Source: an uncultured Bacteroidales bacterium (lineage in GTDB: Bacteria > Bacteroidota > Bacteroidia > Bacteroidales > UBA932). Taken from it: a stretch of DNA of 64,000 bases. Each line of letters opens with the position of its first letter. Positions within the stretch are counted from its first letter, which is position 1. The notes beneath the pieces were generated by a model. The model was not told the origin of the DNA. It made no database searches and worked only from the letters and a program-made list of their open reading frames with translations. Position numbers and translations under genes: made by a program. Of this stretch, positions 7,980 through 16,345 are shown piece after piece. The stretch covers positions 1 to 64,000 of the forward strand of contig CALUTW010000001.1 of assembly GCA_944323805.1 (NCBI GenBank), written 5' to 3'.

Positions 7980-9026
7980 ATGGACAGGATAAAGATTGTG
8001 GCCGACAGGAATATCCCTTTCCTCAAAGGGGTGTTCGAGCCGTATGCCGATGTGGATTATGTTGACGGAAGGGAGATTTCAAGCAAGGATATCAAGGATG
8101 CGGATGCACTGGTCATAAGGACCAGGACAAAGTGCAATGCTTCCCTGCTCGATGGGACGTCGGTATCGATGATAGCGACAGCTACAATCGGCACCGACCA
8201 TATCGATTTCGGCTATTGCGCCGCACATGGCATAGAGGTCCATAATGCCCAGGGCTGCAATGCAGGAGGTGTGATGCAATATGTGTTTTCGGCGCTTTAT
8301 GGTACGGCTTCCCGGAAGTCGCTCAAGCTTTCGCATGATGACGTGATTGGCATTGTCGGTGTCGGGAATGTCGGGAGACGGGTAGAGCAGATGGCCCGGC
8401 ATATCGGGTTCAAGGTGCTCCGGTGCGACCCTCCACGTGCGGAGAGGGAAGGGCAGGAGGGTTTCTGCTCTCTCGAGTATCTGCTCATGAATTCCAGGGT
8501 TGTCACTCTCCATACCCCTCTGGATGAGACGACAAGAGGAATGGCTGATGAGAATTTCTTCAATATGATACGTCCGGGGGCATTTTTCATCAATACTTCA
8601 AGAGGGGAGGTTGTGGTCGAGGACGCTCTGATGGATGCAATCCCGAAGCTCGGGCCTGTAATAATTGACACATGGAATAATGAGCCTGATATCAATACTG
8701 AGCTTGTCGATATGGTTGATATCGCTACTCCGCATATTGCCGGGTATTCATATCAGGGCAAGCTTAACGGGACCGCCTCATCAGTGCAGGCTGTCGCGAG
8801 ACATTTCGGGATAGAGCCTCTTTACGGGTTCGTCCCGGCAGGCGACGGTCCAGACATGCAGCCTGTACATCTGGACCTGAAAGGGATGAATCAGGGGGAG
8901 ATAACGTCCGTGCTGCAGTATAATTACCCTATATTCACTGATGACTTCATGCTCAGGATGGACCCTTCGTCTTTTGAGAGGCTCAGGTCCGAGTACCGCT
9001 ATCGCAGGGAAATCTGCATAGGATGA
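7980..9026 (+). CDS. pdxB: Erythronate-4-phosphate dehydrogenase
   Basis: D-isomer-specific 2-hydroxyacid dehydrogenase of 348 residues for the second step of DXP-independent pyridoxal phosphate synthesis. The Rossmann loop GIVGVGNVGRRVE is near residue 122. The catalytic triad is visible as Arg in NTSRGE, Glu in NNEPD and His in ATPHIAGYS. The spacing of these motifs and the C-terminal dimerisation extension after residue 280 fit PdxB rather than SerA. It starts 37 bases after the DUF721 gene on the same strand. Confidence 0.93.
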   Translation: MDRIKIVADRNIPFLKGVFEPYADVDYVDGREISSKDIKDADALVIRTRTKCNASLLDGTSVSMIATATIGTDHIDFGYCAAHGIEVHNAQGCNAGGVMQYVFSALYGTASRKSLKLSHDDVIGIVGVGNVGRRVEQMARHIGFKVLRCDPPRAEREGQEGFCSLEYLLMNSRVVTLHTPLDETTRGMADENFFNMIRPGAFFINTSRGEVVVEDALMDAIPKLGPVIIDTWNNEPDINTELVDMVDIATPHIAGYSYQGKLNGTASSVQAVARHFGIEPLYGFVPAGDGPDMQPVHLDLKGMNQGEITSVLQYNYPIFTDDFMLRMDPSSFERLRSEYRYRREICIG

Positions 9027-9090
9027 TTCTGTATGTGCCGGATGGTGGCCCTGGAGAAATTGATAGAATCTGGAAGAAAAAAGTGAAATA

Positions 9091-9124
9091 TTTTGCCGTT
9101 TTTGCACATATTTTATTAAATTTG
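9091..9124 (+). promoter_or_regulatory. Promoter of the DUF4301 gene
   Basis: TTTTG (9091-9095), 21 bases, then TAAATTTG (9117-9124). It leaves a leader of about 75 bases before the start codon. Confidence 0.65.
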
Positions 9125-9204
9125 TAAGTTGTCCGGTCGAAAATTCCAGATGAATGTCTTCCGGAGAACGAAACCTCGGATTATAACACTAAACTTAATA
9201 GGAA

Positions 9205-10713
9205 ATGTTTCAGGAAAAAGACATCAGACAGATAGAAGAAAGAGGCTCGTCTGTCAAGACTGTGGAAGAACAGGTGGAAAGATTCAGGAAAGGGTTCCCG
9301 TGGATGAAGATTGTTGCTCCGGCAACTCCCGCAAGGGGGATTATGGTGCTTGATGCTGCACAGGAAGAGGCGGCCGTAAAGTATTATGAAGGTGCGCAGA
9401 TGGACGGGAAATGCAAGTTCGTCCCTGCATCCGGTGCTGCTTCAAGAATGTTCAAGGATCTGTTCAGCGGTCTTGATACGCTGCGCTCAGGTTCGGATGT
9501 CAAGCCGGATTCTCCGGCAGCAAGGTTTGCATCCCATATCCGTGAGTTTGCATTCTATGACAGTAATCTGTTCGGGGAGCCGGAGGATACGGCAGAGTAC
9601 AGGAAGACTGTCCTGTCGAGGACATTGACTGACGAGGGGTTGAATTATGGCGCCAAGCCGAAAGGCGTGATAAAGTTCCACAGATATCCTGACGGCGAGG
9701 TGCGGACTGCATTTGCGGAGCATCTTGTCGAAGCACAGGATTATATGCGTAATCCGGATGGCTCGGCCAATATCGTTGTCACAATCTCTCCGGAGCATCA
9801 GCATCTCTTTGAAGAGGTCTATGAGGGCGTAAAGGCTGAGTTTGAGAAACGTTATGGTGTAAAGTACAATATCACTTTCACTTTCCAGGACAAGGCGACT
9901 GATACTGTAGCGGTGGATGTCGAGAACAGGCCGTTCCGCACGGAGACGGATTCTCTTCTTTTCAGGCCTGCGGGTCATGGTGCGCTCATCTATAATCTCA
10001 ACAATCTCAAGGAGGAGGTCGTCTCCATAAAGAACATAGACAATGTGGCAAATGAACGCCTCCTTCCTGTTACGGCCAGATACAAGAAGGTGCTTCTTGG
10101 CAAGTGTCTTGAGCTCCGCGACACCCTGTTCGGCTTCCTTCGTGAACTGGATGCATGTCCGGATCCGGATTCATCGGAATGCAAGGCTCTGTGTGACAGG
10201 ATTGAAGCTTTCCTTGACAAGGAACTGTGCACGAAGCTGCCTTCATTGTCCGGCATTGAGCGGGTAGAAATGCTCCGCAGAAAGCTCAACCGTCCTGTCC
10301 GCGTGTGCGGAATGGTCAAGAATCAGGGAGAACCGGGCGGCGGACCTTTCATCATCGCTGAAAAGGACGGCTCAACCTCACTTCAGATACTGGAGAGCGT
10401 CCAGATCAATATGGAGGACGAGAGTGCAAAGGCGGCCCTTGCATCTGCAACTCATTTCAATCCAGTGGATATCGTCTGCTGTCTGCATGATTATAAGGGG
10501 CAGTCATTCAATCTTCTGGAACATGTCGACCATGATGCCGGCTTTATCAGCTCAAAGAGCTATCAGGGACGTGAACTCAAGGCTCTCGAGCTTCCGGGAC
10601 TGTGGAACGGGTCGATGAGCGACTGGAATACTCTCTTTGTGGAAGTACCTCTCGATACGTTCAATCCGGTCAAGGTTGTCCTCGACCTCCTTCGTCCGGC
10701 TCATCAGAACTGA
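9205..10713 (+). CDS. DUF4301 family protein
   Basis: A cytoplasmic protein of 502 residues with no signal peptide or membrane segment. It matches DUF4301, a family almost confined to Bacteroidota, with the features FVPASGAASRMFKDLF near residue 73 and KPKGVIKFHRYPDGEVRTAFAEHL near 150. The family is distantly reminiscent of nucleotidyltransferase folds (a GxxSR-like loop in SGAASRMFK), but its reaction has not been established to my knowledge. It is transcribed alone from its own promoter and ends at an inverted-repeat region shared with the converging gene. Confidence 0.85.
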   Translation: MFQEKDIRQIEERGSSVKTVEEQVERFRKGFPWMKIVAPATPARGIMVLDAAQEEAAVKYYEGAQMDGKCKFVPASGAASRMFKDLFSGLDTLRSGSDVKPDSPAARFASHIREFAFYDSNLFGEPEDTAEYRKTVLSRTLTDEGLNYGAKPKGVIKFHRYPDGEVRTAFAEHLVEAQDYMRNPDGSANIVVTISPEHQHLFEEVYEGVKAEFEKRYGVKYNITFTFQDKATDTVAVDVENRPFRTETDSLLFRPAGHGALIYNLNNLKEEVVSIKNIDNVANERLLPVTARYKKVLLGKCLELRDTLFGFLRELDACPDPDSSECKALCDRIEAFLDKELCTKLPSLSGIERVEMLRRKLNRPVRVCGMVKNQGEPGGGPFIIAEKDGSTSLQILESVQINMEDESAKAALASATHFNPVDIVCCLHDYKGQSFNLLEHVDHDAGFISSKSYQGRELKALELPGLWNGSMSDWNTLFVEVPLDTFNPVKVVLDLLRPAHQN

Positions 10714-10742
10714 CGGTTTTATTTTTGAGACGTGTGTAATAT

Positions 10743-10761
10743 CGGCGGACTGAGTCCGCCG
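10743..10761. terminator. Hairpin between converging genes
   Basis: Perfect 8-base stem CGGCGGAC/GTCCGCCG with a 3-base loop, 30 bases after the DUF4301 stop. There is no long T-run on either strand, so its role as a terminator is probable rather than clear. Confidence 0.5.
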
Positions 10762-10770
10762 GATAAAGCC

Positions 10771-10824
10771 TGACCCGAAAACGGGACTTTCTGCGTAAGC
10801 ATTGAAATTCCTCCTTTCGGGTCA
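10771..10824. repeat. 10-base inverted repeat with 34-base loop
   Basis: TGACCCGAAA (10771-10780) and TTTCGGGTCA (10815-10824) are exact reverse complements, and the left arm can also fold as CCCGAAAACGGG. The element lies between two converging genes and may form a bidirectional transcription barrier. Confidence 0.6.
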
Positions 10825-10876
10825 ATTATTTACTCGGGACTTGTGTCCGGCGATGCAGGATGATGGCCTGAGAGCT

Positions 10877-12046
10877 TTACATTATCAGCTCTGGATGTCC
10901 TGCAGTATCTCTCCATTTCTTTGGCGAGCACCCTACCAGCTTTGTGAACTGCCTGTGGAAATTGGACCTGTCGCTGAAGCCGGCCATTTCTCCTATCAGG
11001 TTGATGGATGTGTCTTTCTGGTCCAGAAGCATCTGTTTGGCGTCCTTTATCCTCAAGTCAGTACGCCAGCTCCTGAAGTCCAGCCCGACTTTCTCCGTGA
11101 AATACAGCTGGAGCATTTCTTTTGTCGTGCCGAGGGCGCGGGCGACTTCTTCACGGCTCTTGTCGTATTCCCTGTATTTCTTTTCATTTACCCATCTTTT
11201 CAGGGCCGTCTCTATTGCTGCAAATTCTCCTGTAACGTCATCTGTATTGTCTGCCCCGGCGTCTGTTCCGGTGCCTTTGCGGCGGGACTTCTGTCTCCTC
11301 CTTGTTCTGGCAGGCTCTGTAAATGCACTGTGTCCGAATGCATCCAGCAGAAGCTTGTGGCTGCCGAGAAATGATATGAAGTTGCTTGCGAAATATATCA
11401 TGTACAGGATGTAGAAGGATGTGTATATCTTGATAAGGCCTTTCGGCAGGAACATGTATATCAGGATGAACATGGTTGTGAGCATGGTCAGGATATAGCA
11501 GAACCTTATCCATTTGACCTTGTGCTCCTCATCCTCGTCGTAATATTTTTCCAGCAGGTCCAGCGATTTCCTGTAGGCCTTGTCGAAGATGATTATCAGC
11601 CATGAGTTCTGGAACACGTACAGGACAATGGCTGCAATGGTAGTGATTCTGAACAGCTTCCTGCTTTCGCCAAAAAACGATTCGGTAAGTATTGCGCTTA
11701 CGAAGAACAGTATGAATACGCTAATCAGCAGTCTGCTTGAATCTATGTATCTCGGCTGCATGAGGTTGATGAGCGAATACGACATCGTGATTGACGAGAA
11801 TGCCGTAATGATCAGCATGGTGATTGCCGAGAAATCCTCATAGTCCGGAATCTCATGATGGTACAGGGTATAGCCGAAAATGAATGCCCCGATCATGAAA
11901 TTTGTGGCTATCGTTGTCTTTGACCTTGTCAGCTTCTTGGCATATTCTGTACGCGGGACATTTATAAGGAGCAGTACAATGGCCAGTGTCAGTGATACCG
12001 TCATTGCGGTCCACTGGATGAATTGTATATCCAGAATCCGAGACAT
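10877..12046 (-). CDS. Membrane-anchored AraC-type regulator
   Basis: Protein of 389 residues. The N-terminal 230 residues form about seven hydrophobic segments; a basic linker RTRRRQKSRRK follows, and then a C-terminal AraC/XylS double helix-turn-helix (about 300-380). The second helix-turn-helix reads IGEMAGFSDRSNFHRQFTKLVGCSPKKWR, close to the family signature. Such membrane-bound AraC regulators are common in Bacteroidota and probably sense an envelope or small-molecule signal, but the ligand cannot be read from sequence. No target gene is obvious beside it. It is separated from the upstream gene by a terminator. Confidence 0.85.
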   Translation of the reverse strand: MSRILDIQFIQWTAMTVSLTLAIVLLLINVPRTEYAKKLTRSKTTIATNFMIGAFIFGYTLYHHEIPDYEDFSAITMLIITAFSSITMSYSLINLMQPRYIDSSRLLISVFILFFVSAILTESFFGESRKLFRITTIAAIVLYVFQNSWLIIIFDKAYRKSLDLLEKYYDEDEEHKVKWIRFCYILTMLTTMFILIYMFLPKGLIKIYTSFYILYMIYFASNFISFLGSHKLLLDAFGHSAFTEPARTRRRQKSRRKGTGTDAGADNTDDVTGEFAAIETALKRWVNEKKYREYDKSREEVARALGTTKEMLQLYFTEKVGLDFRSWRTDLRIKDAKQMLLDQKDTSINLIGEMAGFSDRSNFHRQFTKLVGCSPKKWRDTAGHPELIM

Positions 12047-12081
12047 TTTGTGTGCGGTTAAGAATTGTCTCCTTTAAAACA

Positions 12082-12121
12082 GATTATCCGTCAGCATCTT
12101 CCCCGGTGCCGGCGGATAATC
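12082..12121 (-). terminator. Terminator after the deoxyhypusine synthase-like gene
   Basis: Perfect 9-base stem GATTATCCG/CGGATAATC around a GC-rich loop, followed on the minus strand by TGTTTTAAA. Confidence 0.65.
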
Positions 12122-12172
12122 ATGATTATGTGTGTCTGCCTGCGTCGTCCTCGTGTGCAGGCGGGCTGTTAC

Positions 12173-13147
12173 TTACCAGCCGAGGATATAGGCGAACATG
12201 AGAGGCGCCACTATTGTAGCGTCGGACTCGACGATGAAGCGTGGTGTGTCTACGTCGAGCTTGCCCCATGTGATCTTCTCGTTAGGTACTGCGCCTGAAT
12301 ATGAACCGTATGATGTAGTGCTGTCGGATATCTGGCAGAAATATTTCCAGAGCGGAGTGCCTGTCCATCCGAGATCCTGCTCCATCATAGGTACTACACA
12401 GATAGGGAAGTCTCCTGCCGTGCCGCCGCCGATCTGGAAGAAGCCGACGCCTTCCCCGTCAGAATTCTTCTTGTACCAGTCGGTAAGGAACATCATTGTC
12501 TCGATTCCGTTCTTGATGATGTGCGGGTCGAGCTCTCCCTTGATGCAGTGTGCTGCAAAGATATTTCCTGTGGTGCAGTCTTCCCATGCAGGGACTACGA
12601 TAGGGATGTTCTTCTCGCATGCTGCAAGCACCCAGCTGTCCTTCGGGTCGATCTCATAGTACTGCTCGAGTACTCCGCTACGGAGCAGCCTGTACATGAC
12701 TTCATACGGGAGAAGCCTTTCCCCTTTGGCCTGCATGTCTTTCCATACGTCGAGGAGATGGTGCTCGAGACGGCGGAAAGCCTCCTCTTCAGGGATGCAG
12801 GTATCGGTGACACGGTTCATATGGTTGTCGAGGAGCTCTTTTTCCTGTGCAGGAGTAAGGTCCCTGTAGCCTGGCACCCTGTAATAATGGGAGTGCGCCA
12901 CCAGATTCATGATGTCTTCCTCAAGATTGTTGGCTGAGCATGATACAATCTGGAACTTGTCCTGGCGTATCATCTCGGCGAGGGAGATTCCCAATTCGGC
13001 CGTACTCATGGCTCCGGCCATTGCCAACATCATTTTCCCGCCCTTCTTCATGTGTTCGTCATAAGCCTTTGCGGCATCTAAAAGCGACGCAGAGTTGAAA
13101 TGACGGAAATGGTGCGTAATGAACTGTGAAATAGGTCCTTTTTCCAT
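12173..13147 (-). CDS. Deoxyhypusine synthase-like protein
   Basis: Protein of 324 residues of the deoxyhypusine synthase family, NAD-dependent enzymes that move the aminobutyl group of spermidine. In eukaryotes and archaea the acceptor is a lysine of eIF5A, which bacteria lack. Bacterial homologues have been linked to polyamine synthesis such as homospermidine. The active-site lysine is retained in WGKL near residue 300 after GAVPNEKI, as are the NAD-binding SANNLEEDI and GGGTAGDF segments. It lies head-to-head with lysA with overlapping promoters. Product and acceptor here are inferred only from the family. Confidence 0.88.
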   Translation of the reverse strand: MEKGPISQFITHHFRHFNSASLLDAAKAYDEHMKKGGKMMLAMAGAMSTAELGISLAEMIRQDKFQIVSCSANNLEEDIMNLVAHSHYYRVPGYRDLTPAQEKELLDNHMNRVTDTCIPEEEAFRRLEHHLLDVWKDMQAKGERLLPYEVMYRLLRSGVLEQYYEIDPKDSWVLAACEKNIPIVVPAWEDCTTGNIFAAHCIKGELDPHIIKNGIETMMFLTDWYKKNSDGEGVGFFQIGGGTAGDFPICVVPMMEQDLGWTGTPLWKYFCQISDSTTSYGSYSGAVPNEKITWGKLDVDTPRFIVESDATIVAPLMFAYILGW

Positions 13148-13173
13148 TTTTAGCTTTTGTTAAATACAAGCTG

Positions 13174-13205
13174 CGAAGTTAGCGATTTTTTCCATATTTT
13201 TGCAA
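13174..13205 (-). promoter_or_regulatory. Promoter of the deoxyhypusine synthase-like gene
   Basis: Minus strand TTG (13203-13205), 21 bases, then TAACTTCG (13174-13181), one mismatch from TAnnTTTG. It overlaps the divergent lysA promoter. Confidence 0.5.
13195..13202 (+). promoter_or_regulatory. -7 element of lysA
   Basis: TATTTTTG matches TAnnTTTG; no good TTG lies at the usual distance upstream, so the promoter may be weak or helped by a regulator. Confidence 0.45.
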
Positions 13206-13273
13206 TCGTTTTGACTTTTAATTTTTACGGCAGGAAGGCATGTCCTGCATTAATTACGATATCACAGTGCTTT

Positions 13274-14488
13274 ATGGCTATAGACCGCAGACATATCCTG
13301 GCATTCGGGAAGATTGATACTCCGTTCTATTTCTACGACATGGACCTTTTCCGCCGGACAGTGTCCGGGCTTGCGTCACTTTCATCGAGGAATGGAATCA
13401 AGGTGCATTATGCCGTTAAGGCGAATACGGAGGAACGCCTTCTGCGTCATATCAGTTCATATGGTTTCGGTGCGGACTGCGTGAGCGGTAATGAGGTGGA
13501 ATATGCGGTCTCATGCGGATTCCGTCCGGAGAATACCGTCTTCGCCGGAGTCGGCAAGAGTGACAGGGAGATACTTTCGTCCCTGAAGCTCGGTATCGGG
13601 ACCTTCAACTGCGAGTCCCTGCAGGAGATTGAAGTCGTGGACAGTCTTGCCGCGTCTCTCGGTCTGACAGCGAATGTCTCGGTCAGGATTAATCCGGATA
13701 TCGATGCCCATACGCATAAATATGTCACTACAGGGCTTTATGAGAATAAGTTCGGTATATCAAGGCACGAGTTCGAGCCTCTTGTGGAGCTGCTCGGAAG
13801 ATGCGGCTCCATCCGTCTGCATGGGCTGCATTTCCATATAGGCTCACAGATTACAGATGTGGCCGAGGTGTATGGCCTTGAATGCAGGAGGGCCTCGGAG
13901 ATTGTCAGGTGGTTTGAGGATAAGGGCCTTGTAATCGCTAATATCGACCTCGGGGGAGGTCTTGGTGTCGACTATGATGACCCTGATGGCAATCCTGTGG
14001 CTGATTTCAGTACATGGTTCAGGACCATATCGTCGGAATTGCCGCTGCGCCCGGGACAGACGGTGCATGTGGAGCCGGGCCGTTCGGTTGTCGCCCAGTG
14101 CGGGACCCTTGTATCGCGGGTACTTTTCGTGAAAAGCGGGGAGACCAAGACGTTCCTGATTCTGGATGCAGGGATGAATGACCTTATCAGGCCGGCTCTT
14201 TATGGCGCATATCATAAGATAGAGAATCTGTCGGCCATGCTTTCATCGGAAAGTCCGGCTGATGCGGATGCTTCAGGCAGCCAGATCTATGATGTGGTCG
14301 GTCCAGTGTGTGAGTCGAGCGATGTATGGGGTGCAGGACGTCTGCTGCCACGTAGCTCGCGAGGGGATATCATTGCCATCAGGAGTGCCGGGGCATACGG
14401 GCAGGTAATGGCCAGCCGGTACAATCTCCGGGACCTCGCTCCCGCCGTGTATTCGGATGACCTTGCCGCTGCAGGCGGTGACCTGTGA
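13274..14488 (+). CDS. lysA: Diaminopimelate decarboxylase
   Basis: Fold-type III PLP enzyme of 404 residues for the last step of lysine synthesis, from meso-diaminopimelate. PLP lysine is K49 in HYAVKAN. The glycine-rich phosphate loop IDLGGGLGVDY, the HTHKYVTTGLYENKFGI segment and the C-terminal VVGPVCESSDVW motif all fit LysA rather than ornithine or carboxynorspermidine decarboxylase. The start at 13274 was preferred because upstream in-frame codons cross the promoter and the divergent gene's leader. Confidence 0.95.
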   Translation: MAIDRRHILAFGKIDTPFYFYDMDLFRRTVSGLASLSSRNGIKVHYAVKANTEERLLRHISSYGFGADCVSGNEVEYAVSCGFRPENTVFAGVGKSDREILSSLKLGIGTFNCESLQEIEVVDSLAASLGLTANVSVRINPDIDAHTHKYVTTGLYENKFGISRHEFEPLVELLGRCGSIRLHGLHFHIGSQITDVAEVYGLECRRASEIVRWFEDKGLVIANIDLGGGLGVDYDDPDGNPVADFSTWFRTISSELPLRPGQTVHVEPGRSVVAQCGTLVSRVLFVKSGETKTFLILDAGMNDLIRPALYGAYHKIENLSAMLSSESPADADASGSQIYDVVGPVCESSDVWGAGRLLPRSSRGDIIAIRSAGAYGQVMASRYNLRDLAPAVYSDDLAAAGGDL

Positions 14489-14497
14489 ATTTTAAGG

Positions 14498-14535
14498 TTT
14501 TTTGCTGAAAAATAGATGACAAAACACTACCTTTG
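14498..14535 (+). promoter_or_regulatory. Promoter of ffh
   Basis: TTTTTTG ending at 14504, 23 bases, then TACCTTTG (14528-14535), just 20 bases before the ffh start codon. Confidence 0.6.
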
Positions 14536-14555
14536 CAACGCTTAAAAGATCAGAT

Positions 14556-15887
14556 ATGTTTGAAAATCTCGTTGAAAGACTTGAACGCTCATTCAAGATA
14601 TTGAAGGGTGAGGGGAAAATTACCGAAATAAATGTTGCCGAGACACTGAAGGACATCCGCCGTGCCCTGCTCGATGCCGATGTCAGCTACAAGATAGCCA
14701 AGCAGTTCTGCGACGATGTCAAGCAGAAGGCTCTTGGCATGAATGTGCTCACTGCCGTCAAGCCGGAGCAGATGATGGTAAAGATTGTCCACGATGAGCT
14801 TGCGGCCCTGATGGGGAGCGAATCGAGCGACATCAATGTGAAGGGACATCCGGGTATCGTCCTTGTGGCGGGTCTTCAGGGTTCGGGAAAGACCACCTTT
14901 TCAGGTAAGCTTGCTCTCAACTGCAAGAGCAAGAGGGGAATGAAGACCATGCTTGTTGCATGTGACGTATACCGTCCTGCCGCCATCGACCAGCTCAAGG
15001 TGCTCGGGGAGCAGATTGGAGTACCGGTATATTCGGAGGATGGAGTTAAGGATCCTGTAGGTATTGCGAAGAGGGCTGTGGCAAAGGCACGTCAGGAAGG
15101 CGTCTCGCTGGTCATCATCGATACTGCCGGCCGTCTGGCGGTTGACCAGGAGATGATGGACGAGATTTCCGCGCTCAAGCAGGCGGTATCTCCGACCGAG
15201 ACACTGTTTGTCGTTGATGCCATGACCGGCCAGGATGCTGTGGAGACTGCGAAGGCTTTCAATGACAGGCTTGACTTCGACGGTGTCGTCCTGACAAAGA
15301 TGGATGGAGATACCAGAGGTGGTGCTGCCCTGTCAATCAAGGCTGTTGTCGGCAAGCCTATAAAGTTCGTAAGCTCAGGAGAGAAGATGGAGGCGCTTGA
15401 TGTCTTCCATCCGAAGAGGATTGCGGACCGTATTCTCGGCATGGGCGATGTCGTAACCCTTGTCGAGAAGGCCCAGGAGCAGTTTGATGAGGAGCAGGCC
15501 CGGAAACTCAAGAAGAAGCTGGCCAAGAACCAGTTCACTCTCATGGATTTCTATGACCAGATACAGCAGGTAAAGAAGATGGGGAACATAAAGGACCTCG
15601 CTTCCATGATTCCGGGTATGGGAAAGGCTCTTAAGGATGTGGATATAGATAACAATTCCTTCAAGGGAATCGAGGCAATCATAATGTCCATGACCCCGCT
15701 GGAAAGGGAGAAGCCGGAGATAATCAACGGTAGCCGCCGTAAACGTATCGCTGACGGCAGCGGTACCTCTCTCCAGGAAGTCAACCGCCTCCTGAAACAG
15801 TTTGAGGATACCCGCAGGATGATGAAGACCGTCATGGGCGGAGGGATGGCCAATGCCATGCGCAACATGCGCCGTCCTCGCAGATAG
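14556..15887 (+). CDS. ffh: Signal recognition particle GTPase Ffh
   Basis: Cytoplasmic SRP54 homologue of 443 residues that binds signal peptides and SRP RNA and delivers ribosomes to FtsY. It has the N-terminal four-helix bundle, then the GTPase domain with P-loop GLQGSGKTT (106-114), DTAGRL near 190 and TKMDGDTRGG near 247. The C-terminal M domain contains the RNA-binding IINGSRRKRIADGSG stretch, and the protein ends in a methionine-rich tail. It is transcribed alone, and the 4.5S RNA gene is not in this window. Confidence 0.97.
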   Translation: MFENLVERLERSFKILKGEGKITEINVAETLKDIRRALLDADVSYKIAKQFCDDVKQKALGMNVLTAVKPEQMMVKIVHDELAALMGSESSDINVKGHPGIVLVAGLQGSGKTTFSGKLALNCKSKRGMKTMLVACDVYRPAAIDQLKVLGEQIGVPVYSEDGVKDPVGIAKRAVAKARQEGVSLVIIDTAGRLAVDQEMMDEISALKQAVSPTETLFVVDAMTGQDAVETAKAFNDRLDFDGVVLTKMDGDTRGGAALSIKAVVGKPIKFVSSGEKMEALDVFHPKRIADRILGMGDVVTLVEKAQEQFDEEQARKLKKKLAKNQFTLMDFYDQIQQVKKMGNIKDLASMIPGMGKALKDVDIDNNSFKGIEAIIMSMTPLEREKPEIINGSRRKRIADGSGTSLQEVNRLLKQFEDTRRMMKTVMGGGMANAMRNMRRPRR

Positions 15888-15899
15888 TCTGAAAATGCT

Positions 15900-15931
15900 T
15901 GTACCGGCCTGCATCTCTGCAGACCGGTACA
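15900..15931. terminator. Bidirectional terminator between ffh and the GntR operon
   Basis: TGTACCGG/CCGGTACA arms extended by an inner CTGCA/TGCAG pair make a long stem with a 4-base loop, lying between two converging genes. Confidence 0.7.
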
Positions 15932-15954
15932 TCCTTCAATATTTATGTTTTGAG

Positions 15955-15972
15955 GAGAGTACAGGTACTCTC
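15955..15972 (-). terminator. Hairpin at the end of the GntR gene
   Basis: Perfect 8-base stem GAGAGTAC/GTACTCTC with a 2-base loop, touching the stop codon of the regulator gene. The T-run is poor. Confidence 0.45.
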
Positions 15973-16307
15973 TAGAAGATGTCTTCCGGGCTAAGACCCA
16001 GCAGGGACATCTTTTTAAGTATCTGAGGCACTTCATTCCTGATGAAGGCTTCACGTTGCTTTTCAAGGACGATTTCCCTGGCATTGTCGGCGATAAAGTA
16101 GCCGATTCCCCGCTTGTTGAAGATAATGCCGGCATCAGTGAGTTTCTCGTAGCTGCGCATGACTGTGTTCGGGTTGACACCTATTTCCCCTCCGTAGTCT
16201 CTCACTGAAGGAATACGCCCTCCAGGCTGCAGTTCTCCGCCAAGTATCCTGTCGCATACGGAATCGCAGATCTGCAGATATATCGGTCTGTTTGAGTCAA
16301 ATTCCAT
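15972..16307 (-). CDS. GntR-family regulator, YtrA type
   Basis: Short GntR regulator of 111 residues with the N-terminal winged helix (PIYLQICDSVCDRIL, then IPSVRDYGGEIGVNPNTVMRSYEKL) and only a short helical tail, typical of the YtrA subfamily. Such proteins usually repress an ABC transporter operon of which they are part. Here it is the last gene of exactly such an operon: ATPase, two membrane proteins, regulator. A matching inverted repeat lies at the operon promoter. The start at 16307 gives the usual MEFDSNRPIYLQI opening. Confidence 0.93.
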   Translation of the reverse strand: MEFDSNRPIYLQICDSVCDRILGGELQPGGRIPSVRDYGGEIGVNPNTVMRSYEKLTDAGIIFNKRGIGYFIADNAREIVLEKQREAFIRNEVPQILKKMSLLGLSPEDIF

Positions 16308-16345
16308 AGTATCGCTTTGTAAAGATAGCAACTTCTGCCGAATAA

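Noticed and set aside
9129-9353. Plus-strand frame of 74 codons before and over the DUF4301 start
   Set aside because: It begins a few bases after the -7 element and mostly overlaps the DUF4301 gene in another frame; no coding signal.
10802-11374. Plus-strand frame of 190 codons opposite the AraC-type gene
   Set aside because: It overlaps the conserved helix-turn-helix codons on the other strand and has no domain of its own.
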